A stretch of DNA of 64,000 nt, from contig NZ_JAPWDU010000001.1 of assembly GCF_027257155.1 (NCBI RefSeq), forward strand, positions 1-64,000, in the 5' to 3' direction. Shown in pieces: positions 60,086 through 64,000 of the stretch. The notes under the pieces are model-generated. The model was not told the origin of the DNA, ran no database searches, and saw only the letters and a program-made list of their open reading frames with translations. The number at the start of each line of letters is the position of its first letter. The stretch's first letter is position 1. The position numbers and the translations under genes are program-made. This DNA is from Cerasicoccus sp. TK19100. Its GTDB lineage: Bacteria; Verrucomicrobiota; Verrucomicrobiia; Opitutales; Cerasicoccaceae.

Positions 60086-61063
60086 CTACTCCACCATCGT
60101 CATCCCATCCGGGGTGACGGGTTTGGCCGTGTAGATCACGTAATCGGCGCGGGTGGCGTCGTCGGGGTTCCATTGCTCGGGGTCGGCTTGGGCGACGGCG
60201 CTGATGGTCGCCACTTGGAGGCTTGGTGCCTGGTGCTTGATGCGTTGCAGGGTGCCGCCGAGGTTGGCGATGTGGAAGTCGCCGATGAAGAGGAGGACCT
60301 TGCTGTGTGACTCCTTGGCGGTGACGACAGCGTTGGCCATGGTGGCGTCCCACACGCGCTGGGCACGAAGGAAGGCCTGGGCGTCAATCTGCGGAGCCTC
60401 GCCGTGACCATGGCCATGGCCGGTCATCATGCCGACAAAGCGGTCGTGGTAAGCTTGGTCGTTGACGGACTCATCGGGCACGACGGCGAAGGGTGGTTGG
60501 TGTGCGTTGATCGCGGCTTGCAAGGTTTCGTAATTCTCCAGGCGGGCGGCGCGGGCGTATTCGCGCGGGGCATTGGCGGCGATGACGGCGGCACCGTGCG
60601 GGCGCTGTTTTTTGGCAGCGTCGATGATGGGCTGATACCATGCAGACCAGGTGTTTTTGCCGCCGCCCCAGTTGGCCGAGTTGGTGAGCTCGATCAGCGT
60701 GGCGGTCTCGATTTGGCCGTCGAGGTAGAGGTCGATCCACACCTGCTCGTGGCGCTCCAGCATTTCCATCGCAATGGCGGCATCGGGGTGCGCGCTGAGG
60801 AGGTCGCTGGCCAGTCGCTGCTCCAAGTGGTGGCCAATGACGTCGTTATGTTGCTCTCCCCAGAGAATGACGTCGGCCGCAAGGACGCCGTTGCTCATGG
60901 CAATCCAGTTCACCGGCGTGCCGGTTTTGGCGTCGTAGATCACCCAGTCTGGCCCCGGCGCTTTGGCTGCTGGTTGGCTGCTGGTCGCGCAACCGGTGAG
61001 CAGTGCCACGGCGAGCAGCGAAAGCATAAAATAGGGCCACGAAATAGGAGTCATCTTTTGCAT
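60086..61063 (-). CDS. ChaN-like lipoprotein (iron/haem-related)
   Basis: 325 aa from the Met of MQKMTPISWPYFM (a second Met at 61054 is also possible). Lipobox LLTGC. The ChaN/EreA-like fold is seen in ADVILWGEQHNDVIGHHLEQRLASDLL, AMEMLERHEQ, VIAANAPREYARAAR and LLFIGDFHIANLGGTLQRI. A His-rich GHGHGHGE stretch could bind metal. ChaN-type lipoproteins are iron-regulated and bind haem in some bacteria. Array 3 lies directly upstream in the region shared with mazG. Confidence 0.88.
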   Translation of the reverse strand: MQKMTPISWPYFMLSLLAVALLTGCATSSQPAAKAPGPDWVIYDAKTGTPVNWIAMSNGVLAADVILWGEQHNDVIGHHLEQRLASDLLSAHPDAAIAMEMLERHEQVWIDLYLDGQIETATLIELTNSANWGGGKNTWSAWYQPIIDAAKKQRPHGAAVIAANAPREYARAARLENYETLQAAINAHQPPFAVVPDESVNDQAYHDRFVGMMTGHGHGHGEAPQIDAQAFLRAQRVWDATMANAVVTAKESHSKVLLFIGDFHIANLGGTLQRIKHQAPSLQVATISAVAQADPEQWNPDDATRADYVIYTAKPVTPDGMTMVE

Positions 61064-61123
61064 GCTGGGCAGTGTGTGCGGTTGAGAATGGATTTCAATA
61101 ACTGCTTTGCGGAATGTTCGCCG

Positions 61124-61283
61124 GAGTTTGCCCATAGGTTTCGTGACACGATGACTATAGTCAAACAGCCACAATACACCTGGGTTTCACGACAGTTTGC
61201 CCATAGTTAAACTGTCACGAAAGGTATAGGAAACTGTCACGAAACCTATGGGCAAACTGCCGCGAAAGGCATAGCCAAACTCC
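61124..61283. repeat. Array 3: seven dyad units with 23-bp period (different sequence from arrays 1-2)
   Basis: Units begin at 61124, 61147, 61170, 61193, 61216, 61238 and 61261: period 23, except one unit of 22. Centres are CCTATGGG, ACTATAGT, GGTATAGG or CCCATAGG types, and arms are AAACTG/CAGTTT or TCACGAAA/TTTCGTGA. Unit 1 is the near-perfect reverse complement of unit 6. The junctions (TGTCACGA, GTGACAC) are also near-palindromic. It sits in the divergent promoter region between the ChaN gene and mazG. Confidence 0.85.
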
Positions 61284-61385
61284 GGATGATGCCGCAGGGG
61301 GAAAAGGCTTGGTCGTGAAGTTGGCTTTTCCCGCGAAAAACGGGGTTGTGGCGATGCAAAGCTTAGCTTATGAAGTTGAGCAAAT

Positions 61386-62072
61386 ATGGCTTCGATCGAC
61401 GATTTACGCGAAACAGTTTCCCGCCTGCGCGGGCCGGGCGGTTGCCCGTGGGACATTGAGCAGACGCACCAGACGCTCTGCGATTGCCTCGTGGAGGAGT
61501 GCGCCGAGCTGCTCGATACCATCGACCGCCTCGACTACGAGCACATGCAGGAAGAGCTCGGCGACGTGCTGCTGCAGGTGATCATGCACACGCAGATGGC
61601 TGAGGAGGAGGGGCGCTTTACCTTCGATCAGGTCGCGGCTGATATTAACGAAAAACTCGTGCGCCGCCACCCGCATGTCTTCGGTGATCTGGATTTGAAG
61701 GACTCCGACGCCGTCCTGAAAAAGTGGGAGGAGATTAAGGAGGAGGAAAAGAAGAACGGCCTGCGTCCGCTGGAAGACGGCCCGTTCAAACACCTGCCGC
61801 CCCAACTGCCCGCGCTGCGCTATGCGCTCAATGTTTACAAGCAGATCGACAAGAAAGAGCTGCCCGTCGCTGATGAATTTTCCACGGCCGCCGTTAATGA
61901 ATTGGCCGATGGTCTGACCGAGGAGCACGCCGGACGCGCGCTCTTTGAGCTTGCCGCCGCTTGCCGCAAGGCAGGCATTGATCCCGAGTCCGCGCTTCGC
62001 CGCCACGCCAGTGAGACGCAGCGCGCCATTGCCGAACGTGTCACAGAAGCAGAACAGTCTCCGGCTGGTTGA
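61386..62072 (+). CDS. mazG: Nucleoside triphosphate pyrophosphohydrolase MazG
   Basis: 228 aa. The MazG all-alpha NTPase domain is seen at the N-terminus (RLRGPGGCPWDIEQTHQTL, EECAELLDTID, EELGDVLLQVIMH), with metal-binding acidic residues in EECAE and EELGD. It hydrolyses NTPs or dNTPs to NMP and PPi and helps clear abnormal nucleotides. The second domain is present as usual. The next gene starts 25 bp after its stop or overlaps it. Confidence 0.95.
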   Translation: MASIDDLRETVSRLRGPGGCPWDIEQTHQTLCDCLVEECAELLDTIDRLDYEHMQEELGDVLLQVIMHTQMAEEEGRFTFDQVAADINEKLVRRHPHVFGDLDLKDSDAVLKKWEEIKEEEKKNGLRPLEDGPFKHLPPQLPALRYALNVYKQIDKKELPVADEFSTAAVNELADGLTEEHAGRALFELAAACRKAGIDPESALRRHASETQRAIAERVTEAEQSPAG

Positions 62073-62097
62073 AGTTGATACCAGCCAAGGCGCCCTG

Positions 62098-62784
62098 ATG
62101 GTGCCCTACGAGATCCGCCGCTCCCGGCGGGCGCGTTACATACGGCTGAGCATCGGGCGGCACAACCACGCGCTGCTTTCCGTGCCGTGGCGCTGTGCGT
62201 TTGTCGAGGCGCTGGAGTTTCTCCGGAGTCAGGGCGACTGGCTGATGCGCAACCTCAGCGAGCACCCGACACGCACCTCGCTCAAGGATTATTTGGAGAC
62301 GCACCCGCGGCTCTACGCCATGGGCAAGGCGCTGCGCCTGAGCCAGGGCTTTACCCGCGCCAAGCCGTTCTATGTTTATTCGACCGACAACGACGAGGTG
62401 GAGCTCCGCATCCGCGCCGAGGGAGACGTCGAGGAAAACCTGATCGCGCTGGTCCGTACCTTCGCGCAAGAAGTTATTGAAAAGCGCACTATGGAGTTGG
62501 CCAATCAAGTCGGTGCCCGCATCAAGCGCGTCAGCGTGCGCAACCAGGCCACGCGTTGGGGCAGCTGCTCCAGCAGCGGCACGATCTCGCTCAACTGGCG
62601 GTTGGTGCTTCTGCGCGCCAACCTGCAGGACCACGTCATTTACCACGAGCTCGCGCACGTCCAGCAGATGAACCACTCAAGCAAGTTCTGGAACCTCCTC
62701 CGCGCCTACGACCCCCAAACTGACGCGCACAATGAGCAGCTCAACCCCGCCGGTGCCAAGCTGATGCCGTTGGGGCGGCTGTGA
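62098..62784 (+). CDS. YgjP-like (DUF45) metal-dependent hydrolase
   Basis: 228 aa from the first well-placed ATG; a GTG at 62038 overlapping mazG is an alternative. The zinc site is clear: HELAHVQQMNHSSKFW near residues 182-197, with RNQATRWGSCSSSGTISLNWRL ahead of it, both hallmarks of the YgjP/M48-like family. Its natural role is poorly known; E. coli YgjP is reported as a UTP pyrophosphatase. The last 23 bp of the gene, including the stop codon, are repeated exactly at 63681-63703 beyond the transposase element. Confidence 0.9.
   Translation: MVPYEIRRSRRARYIRLSIGRHNHALLSVPWRCAFVEALEFLRSQGDWLMRNLSEHPTRTSLKDYLETHPRLYAMGKALRLSQGFTRAKPFYVYSTDNDEVELRIRAEGDVEENLIALVRTFAQEVIEKRTMELANQVGARIKRVSVRNQATRWGSCSSSGTISLNWRLVLLRANLQDHVIYHELAHVQQMNHSSKFWNLLRAYDPQTDAHNEQLNPAGAKLMPLGRL
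62762..62784. repeat. 23-bp direct repeat, left copy (gene 3' end)
   Basis: Perfect copy of 63681-63703. It contains the stop codon of the YgjP-like gene; core CCGTTGGGGCGGCTGTGA. It brackets the RAYT insertion. Confidence 0.9.
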
Positions 62785-62892
62785 TTCCGAACTACATATC
62801 TAGGCGAGGTTTTCGCGAAATGTTTGAAACTGAATATCGGTGTATGGCTAGTAGATAGGGCAATCGTTCCGCTATTTGCCTAGATGCCGATC

Positions 62893-63006
62893 GGTAGCGC
62901 CAAAGGTGCGATTGCATATTAGCCTAGGCCGAAGGTTGCGAAGCAACTGGAGGCCTAGGTAAATTTGTTTAGAAATATGAATTGAGCGCCAACGGTGCGG
63001 TCGCAT
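62893..63006. repeat. Left inverted repeat of the RAYT element
   Basis: Reads GGTAGCGCCAAAGGTGCGAT, then GCATATTAGCCTAGG, the hairpin 62923-62959, and GAGCGCCAACGGTGCGG. Complementary to 63490-63602. Confidence 0.85.
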
Positions 63007-63018
63007 GCTACGTGGAAT

Positions 63019-63471
63019 ATGCCGCAATCTCTTAGCTCTGTATTGGTGCATTTCGTCTTTTCGACAAAGGATCGGTACCCGTATATCGATGATGGTGTCA
63101 TGGAAGCATTTCACGCCTACTTGGCATCAATATCCCGTGGTTTAAATTGCGTAACTTTTCGTGTTGGTGGTGTGGAAGACCATGTTCATTTTGCGGTGGG
63201 TTTAGCACGTGAAGTTTCCCAGAGCGTGTGGATTGAGCATGTGAAGACGGAGTCGTCCCGATGGATCAAAACTCAAGGAGAGCAGTATGCAAATTTCGCC
63301 TGGCAGCGCGGTTATGGGGTGTTTTCAATTAGCCCAAGCCACTTGCCTTCATTGATCGAATACATCAATGACCAAAAAGAGCATCATCGTAGAGAAACAT
63401 TTCAGGATGAGTATCGACGGTTGTTGCGCAAGTATGGGCTGGCATTCGATGAAAAGTATGTCTGGGGGTGA
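63019..63471 (+). CDS. REP-associated tyrosine transposase (IS200/IS605 TnpA-like)
   Basis: 150 aa from the Met of MPQSLSSVLVHFVFSTKDRYP. Y1 single-strand transposase fold: the HUH motif is H55-V-H57 in GGVEDHVHFAVGL, and the likely catalytic tyrosine is Y115 in LIEYINDQKEHH, with Q119 as metal ligand. The sequence block FAWQRGYGVFSISPS is typical of the group found in Planctomycetes and Verrucomicrobia. Both active-site elements are intact, so it may be active or recently active. Confidence 0.93.
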   Translation: MPQSLSSVLVHFVFSTKDRYPYIDDGVMEAFHAYLASISRGLNCVTFRVGGVEDHVHFAVGLAREVSQSVWIEHVKTESSRWIKTQGEQYANFAWQRGYGVFSISPSHLPSLIEYINDQKEHHRRETFQDEYRRLLRKYGLAFDEKYVWG

Positions 63472-63489
63472 AGGTGGTGCATTGTGATG

Positions 63490-63602
63490 ATGCCGCCGCG
63501 CCGTTGGCGCTCCATCTTGTAATTACCTTAATTACCTAGGACTACGGTTGCTGAGCAACCTTTGCCCTAGGCTAGTATGCGAGCCGCGCCGTTGGCGCTA
63601 CT
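63490..63602. repeat. Right inverted repeat of the RAYT element
   Basis: Reads GCCGCGCCGTTGGCGCTCC, the hairpin 63535-63571, then GGCTAGTATGCGAGCCGCGC and GTTGGCGCTAC. Complementary to the left arm. Confidence 0.85.
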
Positions 63603-63680
63603 GAATGGAATTCTTTGGATAGAGTTTGATGTCCATCCTCAGTGTATGGCAAAATTGATTTTCTCAGCATTTATATGCTT

Positions 63681-63703
63681 TGATGCCGTTGGGGCGGCTG
63701 TGA
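63681..63703. repeat. 23-bp direct repeat, right copy
   Basis: Perfect repeat of 62762-62784. It marks where host sequence resumes after the insertion. Confidence 0.9.
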
Positions 63704-63804
63704 GACGGGCGGTGAGCGAGGTATCTGCTCCCGGAGTCTGATAGGGTCAATATGGCGCTATTTTGCCTTTGCGCCGGGGGGCGAAGTTTGGCAGATTACT
63801 CGCT

Positions 63805-64000
63805 ATGTTGCACAGCCTCCTCATCGTCGACGACGAGAAGCACACGCGTGACGGCCTTATGGCGGCGTTTGAAGACGACTACGAAGTATCCGTGGCGCGG
63901 GATGCCGAGGAGGCTTTTCGCCTGCTCGATGCGGACGAGTTTACCGTCGTGCTGACCGACTTACGCATGGCCGGGCAAAGCGGCCTCAAGGTCATCGACA
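63805..64000 (+). CDS. Response regulator receiver domain, NtrC-like, cut by the window end
   Basis: 65 codons visible. It starts MLHSLLIVDDEKHTRDGL with the acidic pair D9-D10, then TVVLTDLRMAGQSGLKVID with the phospho-acceptor Asp in LTDLRM. The DLRMxGxxGL wording is typical of NtrC/AtoC-type regulators, so a sigma-54 AAA+ domain may follow outside the window. The start is placed by the receiver fold. Confidence 0.85.
   Translation, partial: MLHSLLIVDDEKHTRDGLMAAFEDDYEVSVARDAEEAFRLLDADEFTVVLTDLRMAGQSGLKVID

Larger units (their letters stand above)
62785..63680. mobile_element. RAYT/IS200-type element with long inverted repeats
   Basis: An 896-bp insertion between two perfect 23-bp copies of the preceding gene's 3' end. 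Inside, imperfect inverted repeats of about 113 bp (62893-63006 and 63490-63602) flank one IS200-like transposase. Each arm contains outer and inner GCGCCAACGG-type words and a hairpin bounded by CCTAGG…CCTAGG with a GTTGC/GCAAC inner stem, typical of REP structures mobilised by RAYTs. Confidence 0.85.

Noticed and set aside
61064-61174. N-terminal extension of the ChaN lipoprotein frame
   Set aside because: It would run into array 3 and bury the lipoprotein signal; the inner Met gives a normal signal peptide.

Overview
The window looks like chromosomal DNA of a marine-type verrucomicrobium, probably class Opitutae (Opitutia). The reasons are five PEP-CTERM sorting-signal proteins plus one decayed copy, a giant prepilin-like protein of the Verru_Chthon cassette A type, SHD1-like domains, LacI regulators next to secreted or glycoside-hydrolase genes, and a RAYT/IS200-type transposase in long inverted repeats. 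This placement is inferred from gene content only; there is no rRNA or tRNA in the window.

Layout. 1-5.1 kb: a repeat-rich start, a PhyH dioxygenase divergent from a PocR/AraC regulator, then valS, which carries two unusual in-frame insertions. 5.2-12.5 kb: a 23-bp-period repeat array, a secreted unknown, a very large MscS-family channel, and a response regulator overlapping a PilB/GspE ATPase. 12.6-21.8 kb: a periplasmic-sensor histidine kinase, a PEP-CTERM-rich stretch with a LacI regulator and a deacetylase, and a second 23-bp array. 21.9-23.5 kb: an AT-rich GHKL ATPase with a HEPN-like tail, possibly acquired. 23.6-28.4 kb: clpB, then a three-gene group made of a roadblock protein, a small longin/roadblock-like protein and a PurQ-like protein whose nucleophile cysteine is Gly86. 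28.9-35.8 kb: envelope proteins, the Verru_Chthon A protein, a lipoprotein and fabZ. 35.9-40.2 kb: mcsA-mcsB-clpC, the protein-arginine-kinase/protease module, without ctsR. 40.3-48.8 kb: mfd with a SurA-like chaperone, lexA-rnc and purU. 49-54 kb: a GH106-like hydrolase, a PEP-CTERM protein and a LacI regulator with a perfect palindrome at its start. 54-62.8 kb: ksgA, a B12-type radical SAM protein, trpC, an EI24 protein, a LarA-type racemase, a ChaN lipoprotein, a third 23-bp array, mazG and a YgjP-like metallohydrolase. 62.8-63.7 kb: the RAYT insertion, bounded by a perfect 23-bp duplication of the host gene's 3' end. The window ends inside an NtrC-like receiver domain.

Most promising for novelty: (1) three arrays of 7-8 degenerate, dyad-symmetric units kept on an almost exact 23-bp period; (2) the roadblock/longin/catalytically altered PurQ operon; (3) the single-gene GHKL-HEPN-like protein as a candidate defence gene; (4) a palindromic repeat inserted in frame in valS; (5) a dispersed 17-bp palindrome that also sits inside coding sequence. 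Together these suggest an unusually palindrome-rich genome.
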